In this document: positions 17,934 to 26,832 of the stretch, in pieces | How the letters are laid out: the number at the start of each line of letters is the position of its first letter | Position numbering within the stretch: the stretch's first letter is position 1 | Origin: Enterococcus sulfureus ATCC 49903 | Lineage (GTDB): Bacteria > Bacillota > Bacilli > Lactobacillales > Enterococcaceae | Reading direction: 5' to 3' | Length of the DNA: 64,000 nucleotides | Assembly: GCF_000407605.1 (NCBI RefSeq) | Contig: NZ_ASWO01000001.1 | Coordinates: 124,001-188,000 of the forward strand | The notes under the pieces: model-generated | What the model saw: only the letters and a program-made list of their open reading frames with translations | The model's database searches: none | What the model was told of the DNA's origin: nothing | Program-made: the position numbers and the translations under genes

Positions 17934-19465
17934 AATGGATTCACCTCAGCAATCAGTGCCTTACGATCAATTTTTCCATTGGCCGTTCGTGGCAGCTGAT
18001 CGACATAAACAAATTTTTGAGGGATCATATAGGGCATCACTTGTGTGGCAAGTTCTGATTTGATTGCTTTGGTTAATTGGAACGCCTTCTCATATTCATG
18101 AGGTTCCGTTACAACGTATGCAACAAGTTGCTGTACTTTATGTTCTTTATACTTAGGCACTACGCTTGCTTGTTTGACTAATGAAACGTGCATCAAATGA
18201 TGATCAATTTCTTCTAATTCCATTCGATACCCATTTAATTTCACTTGAAAATCTAGACGTCCGTCATAACACAACATACCATCTGCAGTCATATACCCCG
18301 CATCTCCCGTTTTATAGGCTCGTTGTCCCTCATATTCGAAAAATGCTTGTGCTGTCTTTTCAGGATTGTTTAAATAGCCTTTTGACACACTCGGACCTAC
18401 AATAACAATTTCGCCTTTTTCGTCAATTCCACAGATTTGTTCTTCTTCCATGATCAAGACACGAGTATCTGATTTAACATAGCCAATCGGAACTCGAGGA
18501 TATTGTGTTAAAAGTTCTTGTGTGACCTTTACCGCGCTAATCGCTACGGTAGCCTCTGTTGGTCCATACGTATTATAAATCGTAGCCTCTGGAAAACGCG
18601 TCAGCAATAAACGTGCAGTTTCTGGTGTCAACTCTTCCCCACAAAATAAAAAGACACGTAACTGGGGTACATGTTGCTGATCAAAAGTCGGTTCCATCAA
18701 ACAAATATCCATAAATGATGGCGTTGACACCCAAACATCGATTGGAAGCGTCGGAAGAACTTGAAACAGTTGTTTGAAATCTTCGATCGTTTCTTTTTCC
18801 ATCGGAACTAATGCCCCACCGCGAACTAAAGCTGGATAAACTGACATGACCGATAGATCAAAAGAAAATGGTGCTTGCGATAAAAATCGATCACCTGATT
18901 GAATGCTCAGTTGTGTGCATTCCCACTCCACAAAGGACCATAAATTTTCGTGACTGATTTGAACACCTTTAGGAATCCCAGTAGTCCCTGAAGTAAAGAT
19001 AATATAATAGACTTCTTCTCGTGTGATTCCCTTTGCGATATCGATCTCACTGATTTCTTCTAAAATCAGCGAAAGTTCTTCGCTTGTCACTACCGGATAA
19101 GCCGTATCGTGTAACGGCCAATCATCTACAGCAAAAATCATCGTCGGATTCGCTACGGATAAAATCAAATCGATCCGTTCATTTGGCGTATGCGTATCAA
19201 TTGGTATATAAGGATGACCTGATTTGCTAGCAGCTAAAAATAGCACTAGCATTTCCATTTGTTGTCCCCCAAAGACGACGATTGGCTCTCGATTTTTAAA
19301 ATGTTTGCTTAAATAACTTGCTACTCGATCCGAATATGTTTTTAATTGACCGTACGTATAGGTCATCGCGTGATGCTGATACACGATTCGTTCTGGATCT
19401 GTTTGGGCCCATTCATCGATGACTTGGTACAACAATCGGTTTTTATTAGTTATATTAGAATTCAT
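17930..19465 (-). CDS. dltA: D-alanine--DltC ligase
   Basis: 511-residue adenylation enzyme that activates D-alanine and loads DltC. Core motifs are YYIIFTSGTTGIPKGV, YNTYGPTEAT, YKTGDAGYM, DGRLDFQVKLNGYRMELEE and the C-terminal catalytic Lys in NGKIDRKAL. ATG at 19465 lies within the 3' end of dltX (11-base overlap). Confidence 0.97.
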   Translation of the reverse strand: MNSNITNKNRLLYQVIDEWAQTDPERIVYQHHAMTYTYGQLKTYSDRVASYLSKHFKNREPIVVFGGQQMEMLVLFLAASKSGHPYIPIDTHTPNERIDLILSVANPTMIFAVDDWPLHDTAYPVVTSEELSLILEEISEIDIAKGITREEVYYIIFTSGTTGIPKGVQISHENLWSFVEWECTQLSIQSGDRFLSQAPFSFDLSVMSVYPALVRGGALVPMEKETIEDFKQLFQVLPTLPIDVWVSTPSFMDICLMEPTFDQQHVPQLRVFLFCGEELTPETARLLLTRFPEATIYNTYGPTEATVAISAVKVTQELLTQYPRVPIGYVKSDTRVLIMEEEQICGIDEKGEIVIVGPSVSKGYLNNPEKTAQAFFEYEGQRAYKTGDAGYMTADGMLCYDGRLDFQVKLNGYRMELEEIDHHLMHVSLVKQASVVPKYKEHKVQQLVAYVVTEPHEYEKAFQLTKAIKSELATQVMPYMIPQKFVYVDQLPRTANGKIDRKALIAEVNPL

Positions 19466-19604
19466 TGTAAATAAATGAGCCTCCTTGAATATTTTTATAA
19501 TGATACAAATAAATCAGCATTACAAAGATAAACATATAGAGGCATGTTCGCCCCACAAATCGAACCCAGTCTTTCGCAAAAAAGTCACGAATTGTTTGAT
19601 TCAT
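19455..19604 (-). CDS. dltX: DltX, small membrane peptide of the dlt operon
   Basis: 49-residue single-pass membrane peptide. It begins MNQTIRDFFAKDWVRFV, has a hydrophobic segment near residues 20-36 (CLYMFIFVMLIYLYHY) and ends SFIYNEF, matching the conserved C-terminal FxYxxF motif of DltX, which works with DltD and DltB in D-alanylation. The stop lies inside dltA, so the genes are translationally coupled. ATG at 19604. Confidence 0.93.
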   Translation of the reverse strand: MNQTIRDFFAKDWVRFVGRTCLYMFIFVMLIYLYHYKNIQGGSFIYNEF

Positions 19605-19751
19605 CTCTTTGTCCCTCAATTCAAATTCAAATTTTCAATGATTTTTCAGTAAGATCATTAACTTTTGTCATTTTACCACTCTAATGGCCTCAAAAGCGTA
19701 AAAATGAGGGAAACTTTTGAGCATATTAAGAATATTTTAACTCTTTTTGAC
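19605..19751. other. dlt upstream region
   Basis: 147 bases between the bceB stop and dltX. On the minus strand an extended -10 (TGG then TAAAAT at 19670-19675) could start the dlt operon, but the -35 is poor, which would fit activation by a regulator. I see no gene and no clear terminator for bceB. Confidence 0.45.
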
Positions 19752-21824
19752 TTAATGTTGTTCTTCTGTCATCCGAATCGAAACCAATGAACAGACAATA
19801 TAGACGATAATGTAAATGATGACACTTAATATCGCAAATAAATAGACAATCCAATAATTGGTACCATGAATCAGTGTTCGAATAACATGGACCGCGACGA
19901 TCCCATGCAATGTCGCCAATATCGAAATCGGTCCCAGGATCAAGGCATTTCGATAGTAGATCACTTTTCGGATCATATGCTGATCGATTCCGATATTGCG
20001 CAATAATTGATAGGTTTTTCGTTCCGTTTCGACTAGAGTAAATTGTCGTACTAAAAGTGATGATGCCGTACTGATCAAGATCGTGACCCCTATAAAAACA
20101 AAAATATAGACTTCAAGCCCCAAAGTACGTCTAGCTGCGCGTACCGCTGCATAGCGATCTTTAAAATTCAGACGACTTTTTTCTCCAGAAATCGAGAGGA
20201 GATCTTGTTCGATCGTCACACCAATCGGTTTTTCTTTTGTAATCTGACCATCGATTCCATTCTCATCATACGAGTACGTGTAATATATCGGATCATTCCA
20301 TGTTTCATCGATACGGCTAGAAATCAAGTGTTCCATGACACTTTTATTGTATCCTGTAGCATTGATATAGGTGATTTTGTTTTCTAATCCTTGGTAATGA
20401 GAAAATACTTCATCGCTTACGACCAATAAATTGTTCGTATACCGCATACGAGGTTCTCCAAAAACATCCGTATAGATTTTTTTAATTTTTAATTTTGATC
20501 CATCTTCTAATTCAACATGATGATCTGTTGACACTAAACGACCATCGACTAAATAATTTTGATAAAAATAAACGGCTTCTTGATCATGATCTAGTGTAAC
20601 TTCTGGAAAATATCCTACAATTTCATTTAATTGCTGATAAGCAGATAGCGGGATCAAGTTGACTAGTTCAACCTTACTATACAGATCATCATCAAATAGA
20701 TTGGTTTGTTGCAGATGGAAAGCTGTTAATTTATACGTCAATTCTTTTTTGACGGTGATTTTTCCATTTGCTTGTTGAATCAAATTTTCCAATTGATTGA
20801 CTTGTTGCGGGATGACTTGAAACGTCGTAGGGTTAGACAATTCGACTAAATTATAAGTCAACGAAAAAATCCCTAGGATCCCTCCGATCAAAAACGTCGA
20901 TAAGCCCAAGACTACCGTAATAAATGAGAAGGTTTTCCAACTCTTATGCAAATGCAAGCGGGTATTGCTAAGTAAAAAACTAGTCAATCCATTTGTACGA
21001 ATCCCTGTCAATCGAGACAAATAGAATAAAATAGCGGGTAAGGTATACGCAAAAAAGAAATAGGTCCCAATACTGCATAATAGAATAATCAATAAGGGAA
21101 ACCAAAAAATTGCAGTATAATCATTGGTCGCTACAATATAGCGTCTGAGTGACGGAATAAATAAAAAAGAGAAAGAATAGCCTAATACGATACATAATAC
21201 GCCCATAACTCCTAGTACCAAGCGTGTCCAGTGGATCGATGTTTGAAACGTCAATTCTTGTTTAGTAGTTTGAAATAATTCACTTAATTGATTGCGTCGG
21301 ATCAATAAAATATCTTGTAAGACAATCAAAATCAAGGCAATCATAAAGACTGCAACGGTTAATACTACTGACGTAAGTGAAATAAAAAAGCGACTTTCAA
21401 TATTTAGATCCATCGCTTTGACTAGCATCATCGAAAACAATTTAGAAAATAAGATTCCTTCAAAAATCCCAATAATCAAAGAGATGAGATTTAAAAACAT
21501 GGTTTCAATCAAAAACACGCTGATGATCTGTCTTTTTTGCATACCAAAAAGGCGATACAATCCCATCTCGTTGCGTCGTTTATTTAAAAAAAAGCGATTG
21601 GCACTCAACGTAAAAATCAAAACGATCACTGCAACGATGATATTGCCAATCACTAAAGAACCTGAGATCTGCACATCTTGCTTTACACTTAAGATCAATG
21701 GTTGATCATAATTGATCGCACTAAACGAATAAAAGATCATGACTGAAGTCGACATACATAAAAAATAAACAAAGTAGGATTTTAATTGTTTAAAAAAACT
21801 GCGTAATAAAATTTTAACGAGCAT
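19752..21824 (-). CDS. BceB-type ABC transporter permease
   Basis: 690-residue FtsX/MacB-superfamily permease with about ten membrane segments, four at the N-terminus, a large extracellular domain (roughly residues 310-540) and three at the C-terminus. This layout is that of the BceB group, which protects against or senses cell-wall antibiotics such as bacitracin or antimicrobial peptides. It overlaps its ATPase gene by 11 bases. No two-component system is adjacent, unlike many Bce modules. The substrate is unknown. Confidence 0.88.
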   Translation of the reverse strand: MLVKILLRSFFKQLKSYFVYFLCMSTSVMIFYSFSAINYDQPLILSVKQDVQISGSLVIGNIIVAVIVLIFTLSANRFFLNKRRNEMGLYRLFGMQKRQIISVFLIETMFLNLISLIIGIFEGILFSKLFSMMLVKAMDLNIESRFFISLTSVVLTVAVFMIALILIVLQDILLIRRNQLSELFQTTKQELTFQTSIHWTRLVLGVMGVLCIVLGYSFSFLFIPSLRRYIVATNDYTAIFWFPLLIILLCSIGTYFFFAYTLPAILFYLSRLTGIRTNGLTSFLLSNTRLHLHKSWKTFSFITVVLGLSTFLIGGILGIFSLTYNLVELSNPTTFQVIPQQVNQLENLIQQANGKITVKKELTYKLTAFHLQQTNLFDDDLYSKVELVNLIPLSAYQQLNEIVGYFPEVTLDHDQEAVYFYQNYLVDGRLVSTDHHVELEDGSKLKIKKIYTDVFGEPRMRYTNNLLVVSDEVFSHYQGLENKITYINATGYNKSVMEHLISSRIDETWNDPIYYTYSYDENGIDGQITKEKPIGVTIEQDLLSISGEKSRLNFKDRYAAVRAARRTLGLEVYIFVFIGVTILISTASSLLVRQFTLVETERKTYQLLRNIGIDQHMIRKVIYYRNALILGPISILATLHGIVAVHVIRTLIHGTNYWIVYLFAILSVIIYIIVYIVCSLVSIRMTEEQH

Positions 21825-22581
21825 TCATTCGCCCTCCTCCACCGATCGTTGCTTGCATATCGATGACTTGGTCAAAAAATTCTTTACGATTTCCTCGTCG
21901 AACGACTTCAGAAAAAAAGACACCATCTTTTAAAAATAAAATCCGATCACAATAACTTGCAGTGAATGGATCGTGCGTGACCATTAAAATCGTTGTCGCT
22001 TGTGCTTCATTGATTTCGACTAAGTAATTCAATAGTTCTGTAGCTGCTTTAGAGTCTAGTGAACCTGTTGGCTCGTCGGCAAAGACGACTTTAGGCTGTT
22101 TGACGATTGCCCGTGAAGCTGCGACACGTTGCTTTTGACCGATCGATAATTCATTGGGATAGCGTTGCAATAAATGTCCGATCCCAAGCATTTTTGTCAC
22201 TTCTTTTACCCGAATTTCGATTTCTTTAGGTGCTAATCGCTCGATCGCTAAAGGTAGACTGATATTATCTTGGACATTTAGTGTTTCTAACAAATTAAAA
22301 TCTTGAAAAATAAACCCGATTTTATTTCGACGGAAGCGACTGCGCTCATCTTCTGTCATTTTGGTAATGACTTCATCTGCAATCGTAATCGACCCTAATG
22401 TCGGCAACGTGATTGTCGCTAGTAGATTCATCAAAGTCGTTTTTCCAGCTCCACTTGGTCCCATGATCCCAACGAATTCTCCTTTTTCGACACTAAATGA
22501 TAAATTATCTAAAATTTTATTTTGGTTAAATCGACTACCATAGGCTTTTGTTAAGTGGTCGACTTGAATAATTTTCTCCAT
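21814..22581 (-). CDS. BceA-type ABC transporter ATPase
   Basis: 255-residue ATPase. Walker A is GPSGAGKTT (near 41-49), the Q-loop FIFQDFNLL, Walker B VVFADEPTG and the H-loop VTHDP. The signature motif reads LSIGQKQR rather than the usual LSGGQ, a mild oddity. It pairs with the permease that follows. ATG at 22581 follows AGAGGTG. Confidence 0.92.
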   Translation of the reverse strand: MEKIIQVDHLTKAYGSRFNQNKILDNLSFSVEKGEFVGIMGPSGAGKTTLMNLLATITLPTLGSITIADEVITKMTEDERSRFRRNKIGFIFQDFNLLETLNVQDNISLPLAIERLAPKEIEIRVKEVTKMLGIGHLLQRYPNELSIGQKQRVAASRAIVKQPKVVFADEPTGSLDSKAATELLNYLVEINEAQATTILMVTHDPFTASYCDRILFLKDGVFFSEVVRRGNRKEFFDQVIDMQATIGGGGRMNAR

Positions 22582-22743
22582 CGTTTCACCTCTTATCTCC
22601 TTATTTTTCTCATTTCTATCCTATCATATTTTTTACGCGTTCACGAATTTGTTTCACAAAAAAGCAAAAATCTTGAGATAAAATCACAAACTTTTTTTTA
22701 TTTTTTGAAAAAGGAAGACTTTATTTGTTTTCATACGTTTTAC

Positions 22744-22759
22744 ATCCCACATATAGTGT
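22744..22759. promoter_or_regulatory. NrdR box 1
   Basis: ATCCCACATATAGTGT matches the NrdR consensus ACACWATATATWGTGT at 12 of 16 positions. Its start is 31 bases (about three helical turns) from that of box 2, as in known tandem NrdR sites. Confidence 0.75.
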
Positions 22760-22774
22760 GTGAATAAAAATAAA

Positions 22775-22790
22775 ACACAATATCTAGTTG
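22775..22790. promoter_or_regulatory. NrdR box 2
   Basis: ACACAATATCTAGTTG matches the NrdR consensus at 13 of 16 positions and overlaps the -35 of nrdD, so binding would block the promoter. Confidence 0.78.
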
Positions 22791-22816
22791 TTTTATACTG
22801 TTTTTTTCCTTATGAT
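22788..22816 (+). promoter_or_regulatory. promoter of nrdDG
   Basis: TTGTTT, 17-base spacer, TATGAT. The -35 lies in NrdR box 2. Confidence 0.78.
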
Positions 22817-22850
22817 AGATAGGAACATATGCAGAAATGAGGGACGATAA

Positions 22851-25010
22851 ATGGCTTTACAAGCAACAGAAAACGCGATTATTCGTGCATCACTAAACAA
22901 TGAATCAACGATTTTGAAACGTTCGGGTCAACATGTGGGATTTGACTTTCGTCACGTTCGATATTTACTAGAATCGCTCACTAAAAAAGCACAACTCGAT
23001 ACTGGATTGATCGATCCTTGGTGTGTAGAAATCTTACAAACATTCAACGGACTTGAGCCTGAAAAAAAGACGACTGCAGAATTGAAACAAATTCTCATAA
23101 ACGTGACCAACTCGTATCCAGAAATTGCCAATCTAATTCAGACGTACGATCATAATTTTGAACATACACTGCATGAACAACAAGATTTAGATCAACTAGT
23201 CTACCGTTTGCATCAAAAAGATCAAACGATTGCCAATGAAAATGCTAATAAAGACAGCAATATCTTTAATACCCAGCGTGACCTAACTGCCGGATTGGTT
23301 GGAAAAACGACAGGATTAAAGTTATTACCCAAAGCAGTGGCTAAAGCCCATCTTAAAGGCGACTTGCATTACCATGATTTAGATTATCATCCTTATGCTC
23401 CGATGACGAATTGTTGTCTGATCGATTTTGAGGAAATGCTCTCACATGGATTTAAAATTGGAAATGCTGAAGTTGAAAGTCCACATTCGATTCAAACAGC
23501 GACTGCACAGATCTCACAAATTATCGCCAATGTCGCCTCTAGTCAATATGGCGGATGTTCCGTTGATCGAATCGATGAATTATTAGCACCGTTTGCTAAA
23601 AAAAATTACGACAAAAATTTAGAACTTGCCCAAGAATGGGTCGCTAAAGCAGATAGAACCCAGTTTGCTAAAGAACGAACAAAAAAAGAAATTTACGATG
23701 CAATGCAAAGTTTAGAATATGAAATCAACACCTTATTTACTTCAAATGGGCAAACACCCTTTACTTCTGTGGGATTTGGCTTGGGCACAAATTGGTTTGA
23801 GCGAGAAATTCAAAAGGCTATTTTAAAGATTCGAATCGAAGGATTAGGGATTGAAAAGCGAACAGCGATTTTTCCTAAATTGATTTTTACTATCAAAAAA
23901 GGAATCAATTTTACTCCCACTGACCCAAATTATGATATCAAACAACTGGCTTTGACCTGTTCGACACGTAGAATGTATCCAGATATTTTAAATTATGACA
24001 AGATCGTAGAACTTACAGGTAGCTTTAAAGTGCCGATGGGCTGTCGCTCTTTTTTACAAAGTTTCAAAGATCAAGACGGAAACGAAATTACCAGTGGGCG
24101 TATGAATTTAGGTGTCGTCACACTGAATCTCCCGCGTTTAGCTCTACGCTCACAACAAGATCAAGCATATTTTTGGCAGTTATTCGAAGACAAGCTCGAG
24201 CTAGCCAAAGAAGCGTTATGTTACCGCATCGCACGGTGTAAAGAAGCTGTACCGAAAAATGCCCCTATTTTATACCAATCTGGTGCCTTTGGAATTCGTC
24301 TAAGTGACACACAAGCAGTCGATGAGGTCTTCAAAAACAAGCGTGCGACGATTTCATTAGGCTATATCGGATTATACGAGGTGGCTACTGTATTTTATGG
24401 TCCAGACTGGGAACAAAATCCTAAGGCCAAGCAATTTACACTTGATATCGTGAAAAAAATGGATCGTGCGACAACCTTGTGGAGCGAACAATATGGCTAC
24501 CACTTTAGTGTCTATGCAACACCAAGTGAGAGTTTAACAGATCGCTTTTGTCGTTTAGATCAAGAACGATTTGGTTTAGTCCCTTCCATTACGGATAAAG
24601 CGTATTACACAAATAGTTTTCATTATGATGTACGCAAACAGCCTACCCCATTTGAAAAACTTGATTTTGAAAAAGACTATCCCGTGTATTCTTCAGGAGG
24701 ATTTATTCATTATTGTGAATATCCGATACTTAAACACAATCCTAAAGCACTAGAAGCCGTGTGGGATTATGCATATAGTCGTGTTGGCTATTTAGGGACG
24801 AACACACCTATCGATCGTTGTTTTGCGTGTGGTTTTGAAGGAGAATTCGCGCCTACTGAACGTGGATTCGAATGCCCTACTTGCCATAACCATGATCCTA
24901 AAAAATGTGAAGTAGTCAAACGAACGTGCGGGTATCTAGGAAATCCTCAAGCACGTCCAATGGTTCATGGTCGGCATAAAGAAATTACCGCCCGAAAAAA
25001 ACATGTATAG
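22851..25010 (+). CDS. nrdD: anaerobic ribonucleoside-triphosphate reductase
   Basis: 719-residue class III reductase that makes dNTPs without oxygen using a glycyl radical. The N-terminal region resembles an ATP-cone; the catalytic core includes NTQRDLTAGLVGK-like sequence, HYHDLDYHPYAPMTNCCLID and TCSTRRMYPD. The C-terminus carries the Zn site (CFACGFEG and CPTCHNH) and the radical Gly in RTCGYLGNP. ATG at 22851 follows GAGGGA. Followed by its activase. Confidence 0.97.
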   Translation: MALQATENAIIRASLNNESTILKRSGQHVGFDFRHVRYLLESLTKKAQLDTGLIDPWCVEILQTFNGLEPEKKTTAELKQILINVTNSYPEIANLIQTYDHNFEHTLHEQQDLDQLVYRLHQKDQTIANENANKDSNIFNTQRDLTAGLVGKTTGLKLLPKAVAKAHLKGDLHYHDLDYHPYAPMTNCCLIDFEEMLSHGFKIGNAEVESPHSIQTATAQISQIIANVASSQYGGCSVDRIDELLAPFAKKNYDKNLELAQEWVAKADRTQFAKERTKKEIYDAMQSLEYEINTLFTSNGQTPFTSVGFGLGTNWFEREIQKAILKIRIEGLGIEKRTAIFPKLIFTIKKGINFTPTDPNYDIKQLALTCSTRRMYPDILNYDKIVELTGSFKVPMGCRSFLQSFKDQDGNEITSGRMNLGVVTLNLPRLALRSQQDQAYFWQLFEDKLELAKEALCYRIARCKEAVPKNAPILYQSGAFGIRLSDTQAVDEVFKNKRATISLGYIGLYEVATVFYGPDWEQNPKAKQFTLDIVKKMDRATTLWSEQYGYHFSVYATPSESLTDRFCRLDQERFGLVPSITDKAYYTNSFHYDVRKQPTPFEKLDFEKDYPVYSSGGFIHYCEYPILKHNPKALEAVWDYAYSRVGYLGTNTPIDRCFACGFEGEFAPTERGFECPTCHNHDPKKCEVVKRTCGYLGNPQARPMVHGRHKEITARKKHV

Positions 25011-25025
25011 AAAGAAGAGATAAAG

Positions 25026-25583
25026 ATGGATCCTATGAAATGGCAAGCATGTGACTATACGAAATGCCGTATCGCCTCTTATCAACCATTTACATTTGTT
25101 GACGGACAAGGCGTACGTAATAGTATCTACGTCAGCGGTTGTCTATTTGCCTGTAAAGGATGTTTTAATAAGGCGGCACAAGATTTTAATTATGGAACAC
25201 CTTTTTCAAATTTTTTACTGGATCAAATCGTTGATGATTGTGGCCACGAAGCGATTCAAGGGATCACATTACTTGGCGGCGAACCCTTTTTAAATACACC
25301 TGTCTGTCTAGAAATCGTTCGTGCTATTCGGAGCAACTATCAACATACAAAAGATATCTGGGCGTACAGTGGCTATACTTTTGAGCAACTTTTAAAAGGA
25401 TCTTCAGATAAACAAGAATTATTGTCCTTTTTAGATGTGCTGGTTGATGGCCCGTTTGATCTAAAAAAACGCGATCTTTCTCTCGAATTTCGTGGTAGTT
25501 CGAACCAGCGAATTTTAGATGTCCCTCGTTCACTTCAAGCACAACAAGCATGCCTATGGCAAAAAGAACCTGATCAAGTATGA
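25026..25583 (+). CDS. nrdG: anaerobic NTP-reductase activating protein
   Basis: 185-residue radical-SAM activase of NrdD. The cluster motif is SGCLFACKGCFNKA (CxxxCxxC, near residue 40) and the SAM-binding GG is in LLGGEPFLN. Starts 15 bases after nrdD. Its final residues (LWQKEPDQV) are encoded by the left arm of a palindromic terminator shared with dinB. Confidence 0.95.
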   Translation: MDPMKWQACDYTKCRIASYQPFTFVDGQGVRNSIYVSGCLFACKGCFNKAAQDFNYGTPFSNFLLDQIVDDCGHEAIQGITLLGGEPFLNTPVCLEIVRAIRSNYQHTKDIWAYSGYTFEQLLKGSSDKQELLSFLDVLVDGPFDLKKRDLSLEFRGSSNQRILDVPRSLQAQQACLWQKEPDQV

Positions 25584-25602
25584 TCAGGTTCTTTTTGCCA
25601 TA
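25555..25602. terminator. 22-bp perfect palindromic bidirectional terminator
   Basis: Two perfect 22-base arms (left 25555-25576, right 25581-25602) around loop AGTA; arms contain GGCAAAAAGAACCTGATCA. It spans the overlapping 3' ends of nrdG and dinB and is coding on both strands. Confidence 0.95.
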
Positions 25603-26701
25603 AAGGTAATTCAATATGTTCATACGCGATAGGATCCAATCCTGTCACTGTGATTCCTAATAAACGTACACCTTGTTCTTCTTGGAAAACTTCTTCAAAC
25701 AATAAACTAGCTTGCGAAAACAACTCTTCTTTACGATGAATCGCTTGCCTCAAACTGATTCGTTTTGTTTTGGTTGTAAAATCATCGTATCGTAATTTTA
25801 ACACAACGATATTCCCATGTTTTTGTTCTTTGAGTAATTGTTTTTCTACATCTTGCGCAAGTTGTCGCAATTGAGCGAGACACTGCTCTTCTGTTTGCAA
25901 AGCTTGACCATACGTTCGTTCTCGTCCCAATGATTTGCGTTCGCGATGGATCTCGACTGGCGCCAAATGAATCCCTCGAACTTTTCGGTATAATGAATAA
26001 CCCATTTTACCAAATTGTTGGATCAAATCCATTTCTGAATATCTTGCTAGATCTTTTCCAGTAAAGATTCCCAATTCATGCATTTTAGGGATCGTCTTTT
26101 TGCCCACTCCATGAAATTTTTCGATGGGCAATCGTTGCAAAAAATCTTGCGCCTCCTCAGGTAAAATGACCGTTAATCCTCTTGGTTTTTGATAATCGGA
26201 AGCTAATTTTGCCAAAAATTTATTGTAGCTCACTCCCGCTGAACACGTTAGTTGCAATTCATTAAAAATATCATGTTGAATACACTTTGCCACTTTGATA
26301 GCCGAACGACTATGGATATGATTTATAGTGACATCTAAATAAGCTTCATCAATCGAAACAGGTTCAACCAAATCGGTATAACGAAAAAAAATTTCGCGTA
26401 CTTGTCGTGAGATCTCTCGATATTTTTCATGGTTTCCAGGAATAAATCGTGCTTTTGGACAAAGTTCATATGCTTTTTGAGCACTCATCGCCGAATGGAT
26501 CCCAAATTTTCGGGCATGATAGTTGGCAGTCGTGACCACACCACGCCCACCAGTGTCTTTAGGATGACGTGCGATGACCAGTGGATGTGCAGCAAGCTCA
26601 GGCTGATCGCGTTCTTCAACAGATGCAAAAAATGCATCCATATCGATATGAATAATTTTTCGTGTTGTATCATTATGTAATGGAAATTCTAGACCGCTCA
26701 T
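25574..26701 (-). CDS. dinB: DNA polymerase IV
   Basis: 375-residue Y-family translesion polymerase. The palm motifs are IIHIDMDAFFASVEERD and EPVSIDEAYLDVT; GVSYNKFLAKLASDYQKP and the helix-hairpin-helix FHGVGKKT follow, then the little-finger domain. ATG at 26701 follows GAGGTG; a start at 26764 would include non-homologous residues. The last residues are read from the shared palindrome. The promoter carries a LexA-like box, implying SOS control. Confidence 0.95.
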   Translation of the reverse strand: MSGLEFPLHNDTTRKIIHIDMDAFFASVEERDQPELAAHPLVIARHPKDTGGRGVVTTANYHARKFGIHSAMSAQKAYELCPKARFIPGNHEKYREISRQVREIFFRYTDLVEPVSIDEAYLDVTINHIHSRSAIKVAKCIQHDIFNELQLTCSAGVSYNKFLAKLASDYQKPRGLTVILPEEAQDFLQRLPIEKFHGVGKKTIPKMHELGIFTGKDLARYSEMDLIQQFGKMGYSLYRKVRGIHLAPVEIHRERKSLGRERTYGQALQTEEQCLAQLRQLAQDVEKQLLKEQKHGNIVVLKLRYDDFTTKTKRISLRQAIHRKEELFSQASLLFEEVFQEEQGVRLLGITVTGLDPIAYEHIELPLWQKEPDHT

Positions 26702-26719
26702 GCGCTTCACCTCATGTCT

Positions 26720-26749
26720 ATTATAATGCAAACATGCGTTTGTTTTCAA
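26720..26749 (-). promoter_or_regulatory. promoter of dinB
   Basis: TTGAAA, 18-base spacer, TATAAT on the minus strand. The spacer contains the LexA-like box. Confidence 0.8.
26729..26742. promoter_or_regulatory. LexA/DinR box
   Basis: CAAACATGCGTTTG is a perfect palindrome in its CAAAC/GTTTG arms and matches 8 of 10 fixed positions of CGAAC-N4-GTTCG. It lies between -10 and -35 of dinB. Confidence 0.75.
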
Positions 26750-26832
26750 CGTGCAGTTTTTCACTTGTCCGTTTTATCTATACAAGTGATTTTTTTTCTG
26801 CTATAGTTTTTTTATTGGATGAGGTGATGAGA

